64,000 nt of DNA from Aestuariibius sp. HNIBRBA575 (GTDB lineage: Bacteria; Pseudomonadota; Alphaproteobacteria; Rhodobacterales; Rhodobacteraceae): assembly GCF_040932005.1 (NCBI RefSeq), contig NZ_CP162414.1, positions 771,501 to 835,500 on the forward strand, in the 5' to 3' direction. Below, in pieces: positions 18,290 through 26,564 of the stretch. The notes under the pieces are model-generated. The model searched no databases. It saw only the letters and a list, made by a program, of their open reading frames with translations, and was not told the origin of the DNA. Both the position numbers and the translations under genes were made by a program. Each line of letters starts with the position of its first letter. The first letter of the stretch is position 1.

Positions 18290-19018
18290 TTAAGGCGTCA
18301 TTGCCCGCTGTTTCAGCGCTGAAACAGGCATTTGAATAACACGCCCAGAAATCACAAATTCACCGTCTTCTTTTAGTCGTGTGAAAAGCCGCGACATCGT
18401 TTCGGGCTGAACCCCAATCAAATCCGCAAGGTCGGAACGCGACAGTGGCAAATGCATGTGCAACATGTCGCCGATGCGGGTGCCATGCGTTTCCATTAAA
18501 CGGCGCAACACATCAGCAAGCCGCACACGATTAGAGGTTGTCGCCGCCGAGATAATCCGCGCGCGGCTGCTGTCGATTTCGGAAATACAGCGTTGCGTCA
18601 ACCGTGTCTGAACCGATGGGTTGCCTTGAACGACGCGGTTTGCGTCGCGATGTGCAACGGTGCAAATACGCGACGGTTGCAATGCGCGGGCTTCGGTTTT
18701 GTGACATTCGTTGCCCAGAAAGGACCGGTATCCGAATATTTCACCGGGATAGACCAGTTTCAAAAGGGTAGATGACCCATCAAGATGAAGTGCTCTGAGC
18801 GCAATCAACCCTTTGGATACACAAAAAACACCCCGGTTTTCGCTTCCTTGTTGGTATAGGATTTGCCCGGATTCCAGGTCCTTGCGCGAAAACCCCTGCG
18901 CAAGCACAGAAACCGATCCGGGATGGACCGGTTGCCAGACACTTTGGGAATAAAAGGCGCATTTCCCACAAGGGTGTGGCGCGTCGCGTGTGGTGATCAT
19001 TGATGCCTCGGTGGCCAT
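18290..19018 (-). CDS. Crp/Fnr-family transcriptional regulator with incomplete FNR cysteine set
   Basis: 242 residues: N-terminal cyclic-nucleotide-binding-type beta roll (about 30-150), dimer helix, C-terminal winged helix. The recognition helix VQPETMSR carries E206, S209 and R210, the FNR-type residues that read TTGA half-sites. N-terminal C17 and C20 (HPCGKC) and central C119 match three of the four FNR iron-sulfur ligands, but the third N-terminal cysteine is absent: the aligned position is S26. It may hold an altered cluster, sense NO or redox in another way, or have lost the cluster. It is divergent from the P450-alkB operon; an FNR box sits between them at 19133-19146, 121 bases from this start, so autoregulation is possible. 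Confidence 0.9.
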   Translation of the reverse strand: MATEASMITTRDAPHPCGKCAFYSQSVWQPVHPGSVSVLAQGFSRKDLESGQILYQQGSENRGVFCVSKGLIALRALHLDGSSTLLKLVYPGEIFGYRSFLGNECHKTEARALQPSRICTVAHRDANRVVQGNPSVQTRLTQRCISEIDSSRARIISAATTSNRVRLADVLRRLMETHGTRIGDMLHMHLPLSRSDLADLIGVQPETMSRLFTRLKEDGEFVISGRVIQMPVSALKQRAMTP

Positions 19019-19132
19019 TCACAAAACGTGCTTTGGGGGCACGACATCAGAATACCCTGCGCTATGACGCGTTGTCGACTGCGGCGCTTGGTAACACTTA
19101 CCTGCGGATATTGTGCGGAAATTTGGCAAATT

Positions 19133-19146
19133 TTGACGATCGTCAA
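19133..19146. promoter_or_regulatory. FNR-type box TTGACGATCGTCAA
   Basis: Perfect 14-bp palindrome matching the TTGAY-N4-RTCAA consensus of FNR/FnrL/Dnr regulators. Its centre is 74.5 bases upstream of the P450 GTG start; a site at -41.5 would give a start of transcription near 19181 and a 33-base leader. An identical palindrome lies at 24326-24339 before ubiT/ubiD. Confidence 0.8.
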
Positions 19147-19213
19147 TGACGCGGGACAGACAGGGGGCAAGGAATGCGGACCAATAAAATGTTCCCATCC
19201 TACGGAGTTCCAC

Positions 19214-20635
19214 GTGTTTGACGCCCCCCGCAATTCAGCGCCAGAATTGCCACCAAAACCTGCCTCACGGGAAGAAAGGGTTTCGCTCTGGACCTATTTT
19301 CGGTTGTTCAAAACCGACATCCTGTCAGCACAGCCTGCACGGCTTTATCGGGCTTGGATGGCGGAAATGCGCACGCCGTTTTTTCGATCATACCTTTGCA
19401 ATGATCCGGATCTCGTTGATTTGGTTTTGAAAAAACGCGCAACGGATTTCCCCAAGTCTGAGCGCATTCGCGTGGGGTTAAAACCGCTGCTGGGCGAGTC
19501 TATTTTCATATCAAACGGCGATACCTGGGCCCGCCAACGGCGGATCATCGATCCGGCCTTTGAGGGTGGGCGATTGCGAGAGGTGTTTCCGGCGATGTGG
19601 GACAGTGGGGTGGCTGCGGTCGCACGATTAAAGCCGCTTGCGGATGGGATGCCGGTCGACATCGAAAGCCAAACCAGCCATGTCGCCATGGATGTCATTT
19701 TTCGCACATTATTTTCCGTTCCGATTGAACATGAAACCGCCCAAAAAGCCTATGAAGCGTTTTGCCAGCATCAAACGGCGCAGCCCGTGGCGGGGATTGC
19801 TGCGGTATTGCCGTTTCCCAAATGGGCCCCACGGTTTCATTCGCCAAAAACTTTGCGCACGGCCCGCACGATACGCGACCTGATCGGACAGCTGATCGAT
19901 GCACGGTCACAGGCCATCAAAGCGGGAACCGCGCCTGATGATTTATCCACCAAAATCATGACAACCCCGGACCCTGAAACAGGGCAGGTATTCAACGCCA
20001 AAGAAATGATCGACCAAGTCGCGATTTTCTTTTTGGCGGGGCATGAAACGTCAGCGGCGGCTTTGGCGTGGGCGCTGTATTTGCTGGCCACCCATCCAGA
20101 TTGGCAGGACAGGCTGGCCCAAGAGGCGCACGCAGCGTTGGAGCCCGATAAAATCTATTTTTCAGCCCTGTCTAAACTGCGCCATTCCCGCGCGGTTTTC
20201 CGTGAATCAATGCGGCTTTATCCCCCGGTGCCGATGTATGTACGCCAAACCGCTGGTCGTGGAACATTCAGGGGGCGCCGTATCAAAAAAGGGTCGCAGA
20301 TTATCCTAAGCCCGTGGCATTTGCATCGGCATGAACGGCTTTGGGATCGTCCGGATGAATTTGACCCCAGCCGGTTTGACACCCCCAATGGCAAACAATG
20401 TCTGCGATCTGCCTATATCCCATTTTCAGCAGGTCCAAGGGTGTGTCCCGGTTCAGCATTTGCGATGGCCGAGGGGCCGCTTTTGTTGTCGATGTTGGTA
20501 CGCGCCTATCGGTTTGATGTGGTCGATGGGGATCGACCCGTTCCGGCCGCCCATCTGACAGTTCGATCCGCCAATGGCATTCGCCTGCGCCTAACGCCCC
20601 GGTTACATGACACAAAACAGGATGCAAATTCATGA
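19214..20635 (+). CDS. Cytochrome P450
   Basis: 473 residues from the GTG at 19214, which has CGGAG six bases upstream; the frame is open back to 19028 but that stretch runs through the FNR box and is not P450-like. The heme enzyme is complete: I-helix AGHETS at 275-280, K-helix ESMR at 331-334, PERF-like FDPSRF near 385, and heme loop FSAGPRVCPG with C411 as iron ligand. It would need electron-transfer partners not encoded here. Its stop overlaps the AlkB-type gene start (ATGA), so the two oxygenases are made together. Substrate unknown; the partner suggests a lipophilic alkyl or terpenoid chain. Confidence 0.92.
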   Translation: MFDAPRNSAPELPPKPASREERVSLWTYFRLFKTDILSAQPARLYRAWMAEMRTPFFRSYLCNDPDLVDLVLKKRATDFPKSERIRVGLKPLLGESIFISNGDTWARQRRIIDPAFEGGRLREVFPAMWDSGVAAVARLKPLADGMPVDIESQTSHVAMDVIFRTLFSVPIEHETAQKAYEAFCQHQTAQPVAGIAAVLPFPKWAPRFHSPKTLRTARTIRDLIGQLIDARSQAIKAGTAPDDLSTKIMTTPDPETGQVFNAKEMIDQVAIFFLAGHETSAAALAWALYLLATHPDWQDRLAQEAHAALEPDKIYFSALSKLRHSRAVFRESMRLYPPVPMYVRQTAGRGTFRGRRIKKGSQIILSPWHLHRHERLWDRPDEFDPSRFDTPNGKQCLRSAYIPFSAGPRVCPGSAFAMAEGPLLLSMLVRAYRFDVVDGDRPVPAAHLTVRSANGIRLRLTPRLHDTKQDANS

Positions 20636-21786
20636 CGTTTGCGCCTTTTAATCCCACCCCTCAGGGCCGCCTCAAAGCGTGGCCTTATTGGGTCACAATT
20701 CTATTTGTACCCTTGGTGATTTTGGCCGTGGTTTATGGCGGCTGGACGATATTGTTGATCCCCGCATTTGGGTGGGTTTTGATGCCTCTGTTGGACACGA
20801 TATTAGGCCAGGATCTGCGCAATCCGGACCCTGACACACCGGTCGAATGCCTGTTCTGGTTCCGATTGCTGACCTGCATCTGGTTTCCCATCCAGTTTTT
20901 GCTGGTTTTTGGCACGCTTTATTACCTGTCTCATGTGGGGCAACATTCTGTGTTGGAAACATTTGGGATCATGTTTGGGATCGGTGTCACAACCGGGACC
21001 GTGGGCATCGTTTACGCCCATGAATTGTTTCACAAACCCAACCGGATTGAGCGAAATCTAGGTGATTTGCTGTTGGCGTTGGTGCTTTATGGGCATTTTC
21101 GAACCGAACATTTGTTGGTGCATCACCCCTATGTTGGCACGCCGCGGGACACGGTGACGGCGTGCTATAACGAAGGGTTCCACCGCGCGTTTGCCCGCAC
21201 CCTGACAAAAGGATTTGGATCAGCGTGGCGCGCCGAAAAGGCAATGCAAGCCCGGCGCGGTCGTTCGCCGTTTCATCCGTCCAATCCGATCTGGAAATAT
21301 CTTGGATTGCAGACGGGGTTTTTGTGCCTTGCATTTGCGGTTGGTGGATGGATCGGCGTTGGGCTGTTTGCGTTTCAAGCCTTTGTTGCGATCTGGCAAT
21401 TAGAGCTGACCAATTACGTAGAACATTATGGCCTGACTCGAAAATATTTGGGGGATGGAAAATACGAACCCGTCAAGCCGCATCATTCATGGGATTCCGC
21501 ACATCGTGTGTCGGGTCTGTTGCTGATCAACCTGCAACGCCATGCGGATCATCATGTGCATCCGCTTCGCCGGTTTCCGCTGCTGCAAATCTATGACGAA
21601 ACACAGGTCCCCATGCTGCCAACCGGATATCCGCCTATGACGGCGATTGCGATGGTGCCCCCGGTGTGGCGTCGCCTCTTTAACCCGCGGGTGCGGGCAT
21701 GGCGCAAACAATTCTATCCAGAAATCACGGATTGGACGCCCTACAAAACGATGTCACACCCCACCCCCAAAGGCGCGGGCGGCTAG
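20632..21786 (+). CDS. AlkB-type membrane di-iron monooxygenase
   Basis: 384 residues with about six membrane segments and the histidine boxes of membrane alkane hydroxylases: HELFHK (130-135), EHLLVHHPYVGT (159-170), NYVEHYGL (261-268) and LQRHADHHVHP (301-311). In classical AlkB the second box reads EHxxGHH; here the glycine is valine, so this is a divergent branch. Integral inner-membrane oxygenase needing rubredoxin or a similar donor, none of which is encoded nearby. Coupled to the P450 gene. It converges on ubiV with 43 bases between. Alkane oxidation is possible, but modification of a quinone or other lipid is also conceivable given the neighbours. Confidence 0.88.
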   Translation: MTFAPFNPTPQGRLKAWPYWVTILFVPLVILAVVYGGWTILLIPAFGWVLMPLLDTILGQDLRNPDPDTPVECLFWFRLLTCIWFPIQFLLVFGTLYYLSHVGQHSVLETFGIMFGIGVTTGTVGIVYAHELFHKPNRIERNLGDLLLALVLYGHFRTEHLLVHHPYVGTPRDTVTACYNEGFHRAFARTLTKGFGSAWRAEKAMQARRGRSPFHPSNPIWKYLGLQTGFLCLAFAVGGWIGVGLFAFQAFVAIWQLELTNYVEHYGLTRKYLGDGKYEPVKPHHSWDSAHRVSGLLLINLQRHADHHVHPLRRFPLLQIYDETQVPMLPTGYPPMTAIAMVPPVWRRLFNPRVRAWRKQFYPEITDWTPYKTMSHPTPKGAGG

Positions 21787-21829
21787 ATTGCCGGACTGGT
21801 GGACCGGGGGGGGGGCGAAATGGGGCAGC

Positions 21830-22735
21830 CTACGGGCTGGCGGTCAGACCGGACCAATCCGCACCGCGTTGCCCCGTCAAAAACCCATCAGACAGGCGGG
21901 CATTGCCGTCTATCTGGTGGATTGCGGCTGCGGTCTGGGGGCCATCGATTTGCCCGTCCAGCAATTGGCGATAGAGATGGCACAGCTCTATGAACCCTGT
22001 TGATTGCGGTGACAATCGCAGGGCCGAAACCCCGGCCTGGGTCAGGGCCTGCACGTGATGGGCCACACTGGCATATGTATCAGACAGGGTTTGCACCCCG
22101 TTCATGGCCATAAAGGGCTGATCATCCAGCGTTTTCACGTCTTTTCCATCGGGGTCCTGATCACAGGCGAATTGGCAATTGTCTTTGGTGCGGCCATGCA
22201 AACGGGCATGATAACACCGCCCAGAAATCGCGAGCGGCAATCGTCCATGCCCCCACACTTCGATTGAGACACCTAAATCAGCCCCCGCTGACGCCAGCGT
22301 TTCCACGGATTTCAAAGGCAGCTCGGGGGGCAAACACACCCGGTGCGCCCCACGTTTGGCCAACCAAGCCAGCGTGCCTTCGTTATAGACGTTCACTAAG
22401 GGGCCCACCGAAAATCCCGCGTCTTGCGGCAAAAAGGGCAGGGCGGTCAGATCGTTCACTTCGATTTCGACACCCATTTCGGCCAGCTCTGCCATCTGTT
22501 TGCGTTCACGTTTTAGCGTGATCAACGCGAGACTTGTCAAAGCAACGGATTTTCCCGCGGCCAATAAGGTCGCAACAGCATCCGGGATGTGATCCTGATA
22601 AAACGGCAATCGTTTGGAACAAACCAGTTCACCCAGAACAACCCGGTCAATGGGCGCCTGCGCGAGGTCCCGGTAAAGCGCAGCCCAGCGATCGGTGGCC
22701 CAGAAAAACTGATTTGGCCCAATAGTCAGGTCCAT
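21830..22735 (-). CDS. ubiV: O2-independent ubiquinone hydroxylation protein UbiV (U32 family)
   Basis: 301 residues. UbiV forms a complex with UbiU for oxygen-independent hydroxylation steps of ubiquinone synthesis using prephenate as hydroxyl donor in E. coli. The four iron-sulfur cysteines are present with E. coli spacing: C39 (ELVCSKR), C174, C187 and C191 (C-x12-C-x3-C in SGRCYHARLHGRTKDNCQFA then C). Last gene of ubiT-ubiU-ubiV, 4 bases after ubiU. Presence implies that the organism makes ubiquinone under low oxygen. Confidence 0.95.
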   Translation of the reverse strand: MDLTIGPNQFFWATDRWAALYRDLAQAPIDRVVLGELVCSKRLPFYQDHIPDAVATLLAAGKSVALTSLALITLKRERKQMAELAEMGVEIEVNDLTALPFLPQDAGFSVGPLVNVYNEGTLAWLAKRGAHRVCLPPELPLKSVETLASAGADLGVSIEVWGHGRLPLAISGRCYHARLHGRTKDNCQFACDQDPDGKDVKTLDDQPFMAMNGVQTLSDTYASVAHHVQALTQAGVSALRLSPQSTGFIELCHLYRQLLDGQIDGPQTAAAIHQIDGNARLSDGFLTGQRGADWSGLTASP

Positions 22736-22739
22736 GATG

Positions 22740-23717
22740 TCATCTCCATGTTTTCTTATAGGCGCCGGTTGTCATCGCTTGGCCTTCGGATAAACGGGCC
22801 AACATGCCTTCTGGCAGTGGTTTACCGGCGTCCAGCGCATCGACTGCGGCGCGAAAATTGCGCACCACCTGTGCGACATAGGACCGAGATCGTTGGCGGC
22901 CTTCGATTTTCAGGGCGGTGACACCTGCCTTTTGCAACTGCGGGATCAGGCGTTCGGCGTTCAGGCTGACCGGGTCTTCGAACAGGTGGCCGGTTTTGCC
23001 GCCCGCGCCAAAACAGCCTTTGCACAATGTTGGATAGGGTGCGGGATCATTTTTGCCGACCCGGTGAATGGTGTATCCGCCCAGCCGGGCGTCCAAGACA
23101 CCGTGATCTTGGCTGTATTTCACATGGCTGGCGGGCGAACACACGCCGTTCATATTGGGGGATTGTCCGGTCGCATAAGACGATAGCGAACACCGGCCTT
23201 CTGCCATGACACATAGTCCGCCAAACACAAATACCTCTGTTTCGATGGTGGTTTCCGCGTTGATCGCGGCGATTTCAGGCACCGACAGGACACGTGGCAA
23301 TACCACCCGTTTGATCCCGAATTCCTGGGCATAAAAATTGATGATGTCGGCATTTGCAGCGGCGGCCTGAACCGACAGATGTCGCCGCAGGGTCGGGTGG
23401 TGATGCGCCGTAAACGCCAGCAACCCCGGATCAGCCAAGATCACCGCATCCGCGCCGCAGGTTTGCGCATCCCCAATCGCGCGGTGCCAAATGGCTTCTT
23501 CGCCCGCGCGCGCAAAGGTGTTGATCGCAACCAGCACCTTGGCACCATGGGCATGGGCAAATGACACGCCGTCGCGCATTTCATTGCGATCAAAGTTCAA
23601 CCCCGGAAAATTGCGCGCGTTGCTTTCGTCGGCAAAGCCGCAATAAATAGTGTGCGCACCGGCCTTTACGGCGGCGCGCAAAGCGGCCGGGGTGCCTGCG
23701 GGGCAGACGATTTCCAT
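22740..23717 (-). CDS. ubiU: O2-independent ubiquinone hydroxylation protein UbiU (U32 family)
   Basis: 325 residues from the ATG at 23715-23717, which overlaps the ubiT stop as TAATG; an in-frame ATG two codons earlier (23723) is an alternative, but E. coli UbiU aligns from MEIVCPAG. The [4Fe-4S] cysteines fall at C169, C176, C193 and C232, identical in number to E. coli UbiU. Other U32 signatures are SVQAAAANADIINFY and KIEGRQRSRSYVAQVVRNFR. Works with UbiV, with UbiT as lipid-binding accessory. Confidence 0.95.
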   Translation of the reverse strand: MEIVCPAGTPAALRAAVKAGAHTIYCGFADESNARNFPGLNFDRNEMRDGVSFAHAHGAKVLVAINTFARAGEEAIWHRAIGDAQTCGADAVILADPGLLAFTAHHHPTLRRHLSVQAAAANADIINFYAQEFGIKRVVLPRVLSVPEIAAINAETTIETEVFVFGGLCVMAEGRCSLSSYATGQSPNMNGVCSPASHVKYSQDHGVLDARLGGYTIHRVGKNDPAPYPTLCKGCFGAGGKTGHLFEDPVSLNAERLIPQLQKAGVTALKIEGRQRSRSYVAQVVRNFRAAVDALDAGKPLPEGMLARLSEGQAMTTGAYKKTWR

Positions 23718-24259
23718 TACCATGTTTCCACCTCATCCGGTCTGGTCAAATGGACACCGGTATGCCGTTCCCAAAATGCCATCATGTTGTGCAACGGGCG
23801 GGCCAGCGGCCCTGAAAGGTTCAATAATTCCTGCGAAAGATCGAGCTCCGCGTCATCCACCGCATTGCGCAAGGCAAGCGTCGCGGCGGTTTCGCCTTCG
23901 ATCACCAGATCACGTGAGAAAAACAAAGCATCCCCATCATAGACCCCATGCACCAGCCCAATCAGCGCAGCCAACGGTCCGGCGATCCGTGCAGCGCCAG
24001 TCCCCGAACCGCGGATCACGGTCACCTTTGGGGTGCCGCCATTTGGGTCCAGAAGAATGACAAATGGCAAATCGGTTGGATCCAGCACATACCGTTTCTG
24101 GCCATGCACCCCGAGCCGCCGAAACAATGCGGGGTGATTGCGCGCCGTTTTACGGGCAAAAAGCGTCAAGGACGCGGATAATGGCGCAAGCGGCACAAAC
24201 CGCAATGGATAGGTCAACGCCAATGGAAGGCGTGAAATCTGAGCGGGCGACTGGGACAA
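23717..24259 (-). CDS. ubiT: SCP2-domain ubiquinone accessory protein UbiT
   Basis: 180 residues if translated from the TTG at 24257-24259, which has AAAGGA seven bases upstream. The frame is open to an ATG at 24352, but the first residues from there (IDDRQF) are encoded by the FNR box itself, so the longer start would place the operator inside the gene. The SCP2 sterol-carrier domain (DALFFSRDLVIEGETAATLA near the end) matches E. coli UbiT (174 residues), which binds lipids and ubiquinone intermediates. First gene of the ubiTUV operon. Confidence 0.88.
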   Translation of the reverse strand: MSQSPAQISRLPLALTYPLRFVPLAPLSASLTLFARKTARNHPALFRRLGVHGQKRYVLDPTDLPFVILLDPNGGTPKVTVIRGSGTGAARIAGPLAALIGLVHGVYDGDALFFSRDLVIEGETAATLALRNAVDDAELDLSQELLNLSGPLARPLHNMMAFWERHTGVHLTRPDEVETW

Positions 24260-24325
24260 ACAGAGATCCTTTGGGACGGGGCTGATCCGGTTTGGTCTTG
24301 GTAGTCGTTTGCGTGTTTGGGCAAA

Positions 24326-24339
24326 TTGACGATCGTCAA
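24326..24339. promoter_or_regulatory. FNR-type box TTGACGATCGTCAA, second copy
   Basis: Identical to the box at 19133-19146 and here embedded in a 20-bp perfect palindrome (24323-24342, AAA before and TTT after). Its centre is 73.5 bases from the ubiT TTG and 47.5 from the ubiD ATG (62.5 from an in-frame GTG at 24395). A site at -41.5 would give a 32-base leader for ubiT, with a weak -10 (TACCAA on the minus strand, 24298-24303). Confidence 0.85.
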
Positions 24340-24379
24340 TTTCGCGGCGCATTTCTGCTGATAGGCAGCGCGGGGTCCA

Positions 24380-25903
24380 ATGTCAGGAAATTATGTGCGC
24401 ACCTTGCCTTCATTCCCCAGCCTGCGCAGCTATCTCAGCTGGTGCGATGAAACCGGGCAGCTATTGCCAGTGCCGCAGCCTGTTTCGGTCCGTCATCAAA
24501 TGACAGCGGTTCATCGCAATATTCTGGAACGCAAAGGCCCTGTTTTGCGGTTTGATCAGCCGGTTCAGGGGGATGGCGGTCGCTTTGATATCCCGGTTGT
24601 GGCCAATCTGTTTGGTACAGGTGAACGTGTCGCGGCGGGATTGGGGATGGCGTTGGATCAGATCGATGATCTGGGATCGTTTCTGGCCGCCCTCAGAAGC
24701 CCAACGCCGCCGGACGGATTGCGCGATGCGTTGGCGCGCTGGCCGATGCTAAAAGCTGCGTTGGCGACACGGCCAAAGATCGTCAAATCGGCCCCGGCCC
24801 AGCAGGTCGTTTTGCAAGGCTCTGATGTGGATCTGACGGCGATCCCGGTGCAGACCCATTGGCCGGGTGACGCGGCACCATTGATCACATGGCCGGTGGT
24901 TATCACCCGGTCCTGCGCCACAAAACAGGCCGATATCGGGGCCTATAATGCAGGGATTTACCGTGCGCAGGTTTTGGCGCGTGACCGTTTGATCATGCGT
25001 TGGTTGCCCCATCGCGGCGGCGCGGCCCATCACCAAAGTTGGGCGCAAAATGGCCAAAAGACGCCCGTGGCCATCGCGCTGGGCGCGGACCCTGCAACAT
25101 TGCTGTCGGCGGCTCTTCCGCTGCCGGAAACGGTGTCAGAACTGACATTTGCCGGTGCGATTAACGGCCTGCGCCCGCGCATGGTTGCGGCCAAAACCGT
25201 GCCATTGATGGTCCCTGCTGAGGCGGAAACCATCCTAGAAGGGTGGGTCAGTCCCACCGAAACCGCCCCCGAAGGACCGTTTGGGGACCACACAGGGTAT
25301 TACAACAGGGCCGAGCCATTTCCGGTGGTGCAGATCACGGCAATCACCCATCAAAAGGACCCGCTTTATTTGTCGACCTATACGGGGCGTCCCCCCGATG
25401 AACCGGCAATCATTGGCGATGTGTTTAACAGGCTTGCCCTGCCGACAATTCGGGCGCAAATCCCCGAAATTCGCGACCTTTGGCTGCCAGCGGCGGCGTG
25501 TTCTTATCGCATTGCTGTGGTCAGTATCGCCAAACGCTACCCCGGTCAGGCGCGGCGTGTGATGATGGCGCTTTGGGGGATGTTGCCGCAGTTTAGCTAC
25601 ACAAAAATGGTCATTGTTGTGGACCCGGATATTGATGTCAGAAACTGGGATGACATTGCTTGGGCGCTGGCGACGCGCATGGATCCGGCGCGCGATGTAA
25701 TGCATTTGGATGATACGCCTATGGATTACCTAGACTTTGCGTCACCGCGGCCCGGTTTGGCCGGGAAAATGGGCATAGATGCCACCATAAAAATCGACGC
25801 TGAAACCAACCGGGATTGGGGCGAAGTGATGAAAACCGCGACGCAGGACGCAGAGTTCGCGGCGGATTTGGTCGCACGATTGATGCCGCAGGTGACAACA
25901 TGA
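24380..25903 (+). CDS. ubiD: UbiD-family decarboxylase (3-octaprenyl-4-hydroxybenzoate carboxy-lyase type)
   Basis: 507 residues. Prenylated-FMN-dependent decarboxylase of ubiquinone synthesis; the cofactor is supplied by UbiX, encoded next with an ATGA overlap. Landmarks: VVANLFGTGERVAAGLG near 75-90, an AYNAGIYRAQVLARDRLIMR segment near 185 around the cofactor pocket, EGPFGDHTGYYNRAEPFPVV near 300 and a C-terminal DATIKIDAETNRDWGE. The annotated ATG would leave a very short leader if the FNR box activates from -41.5; the GTG at 24395, with AGGAA six bases upstream, may be the true start. Sharing the FNR box with ubiTUV suggests low-oxygen induction. Confidence 0.93.
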   Translation: MSGNYVRTLPSFPSLRSYLSWCDETGQLLPVPQPVSVRHQMTAVHRNILERKGPVLRFDQPVQGDGGRFDIPVVANLFGTGERVAAGLGMALDQIDDLGSFLAALRSPTPPDGLRDALARWPMLKAALATRPKIVKSAPAQQVVLQGSDVDLTAIPVQTHWPGDAAPLITWPVVITRSCATKQADIGAYNAGIYRAQVLARDRLIMRWLPHRGGAAHHQSWAQNGQKTPVAIALGADPATLLSAALPLPETVSELTFAGAINGLRPRMVAAKTVPLMVPAEAETILEGWVSPTETAPEGPFGDHTGYYNRAEPFPVVQITAITHQKDPLYLSTYTGRPPDEPAIIGDVFNRLALPTIRAQIPEIRDLWLPAAACSYRIAVVSIAKRYPGQARRVMMALWGMLPQFSYTKMVIVVDPDIDVRNWDDIAWALATRMDPARDVMHLDDTPMDYLDFASPRPGLAGKMGIDATIKIDAETNRDWGEVMKTATQDAEFAADLVARLMPQVTT

Positions 25904-26466
25904 ACGCCCCCCGAGTGATTTTAGGGGTGTCGGGCGCATCTGGTGCGGCATTGGGCCTGTCGGTGGCCCGACAATTGGCCGCGCTGGACGTCGAAATCGA
26001 TCTGGTGATCAGTGCAGCGGCGCACCGGACCTTGGTTCAGGAATGCGGCCCAAATGCGTTGGCTGATTTGCAAATGCTGGCCACGCGATGCCACCCTTTG
26101 TCCAATATCGGGGCCAGCATTGCGTCGGGATCGGTGCCTGTGACGGGCATGATCATTGCGCCCTGTTCCATGCGGTCCCTCGCCGCGATTGCGCAGGGGC
26201 TGGATGATAACCTATTGACCCGATCCGCCAGTGTTCAGCTCAAGGAACGCCGCAGGCTTGTGCTGTTGACCCGCGAAGCGCCTCTGACATTGGCCCATCT
26301 GCGCAATATGACGGCTGCAACGGAACAGGGCGCCATCATCCTGCCGCCGGTTCCGGCGTTTTATTTAAACCCGGACAATGTGACTGATATCGTCGATCAG
26401 ATCGCCGCCCGCGCCATCGATCTGTTGGCGTTGGCCATGCCCATCGCAAAGCCATGGGCAGAATAG
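25900..26466 (+). CDS. ubiX: Flavin prenyltransferase UbiX
   Basis: 188 residues from the ATG overlapping the ubiD stop. UbiX adds a dimethylallyl unit to FMN to make the prenyl-FMN cofactor for UbiD. Typical features: ILGVSGASGAALGLSVAR at 7-24, CSMRSLAAIAQGLDDNLLTR near 90-110, RRRLVLLTREAPLTLAHLRN near 118-137, and PPVPAFYLNPDNVTDIV near 152-168. Normal length for the family. Confidence 0.95.
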   Translation: MNAPRVILGVSGASGAALGLSVARQLAALDVEIDLVISAAAHRTLVQECGPNALADLQMLATRCHPLSNIGASIASGSVPVTGMIIAPCSMRSLAAIAQGLDDNLLTRSASVQLKERRRLVLLTREAPLTLAHLRNMTAATEQGAIILPPVPAFYLNPDNVTDIVDQIAARAIDLLALAMPIAKPWAE

Positions 26467-26564
26467 TGAGATACGGTCACACGCCTGATGACTTCGGCTT
26501 TGATGTTGACAGATCGACTGAATGGGATACCGATAAAGCCGTTCAATCTATAGGATTATTCCAA

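Noticed and set aside
18142..18339. 65-codon plus-strand frame near the FNR-type gene
   Set aside because: No ribosome-binding site, overlaps the 3' end of the regulator, and the sequence shows no conserved character.
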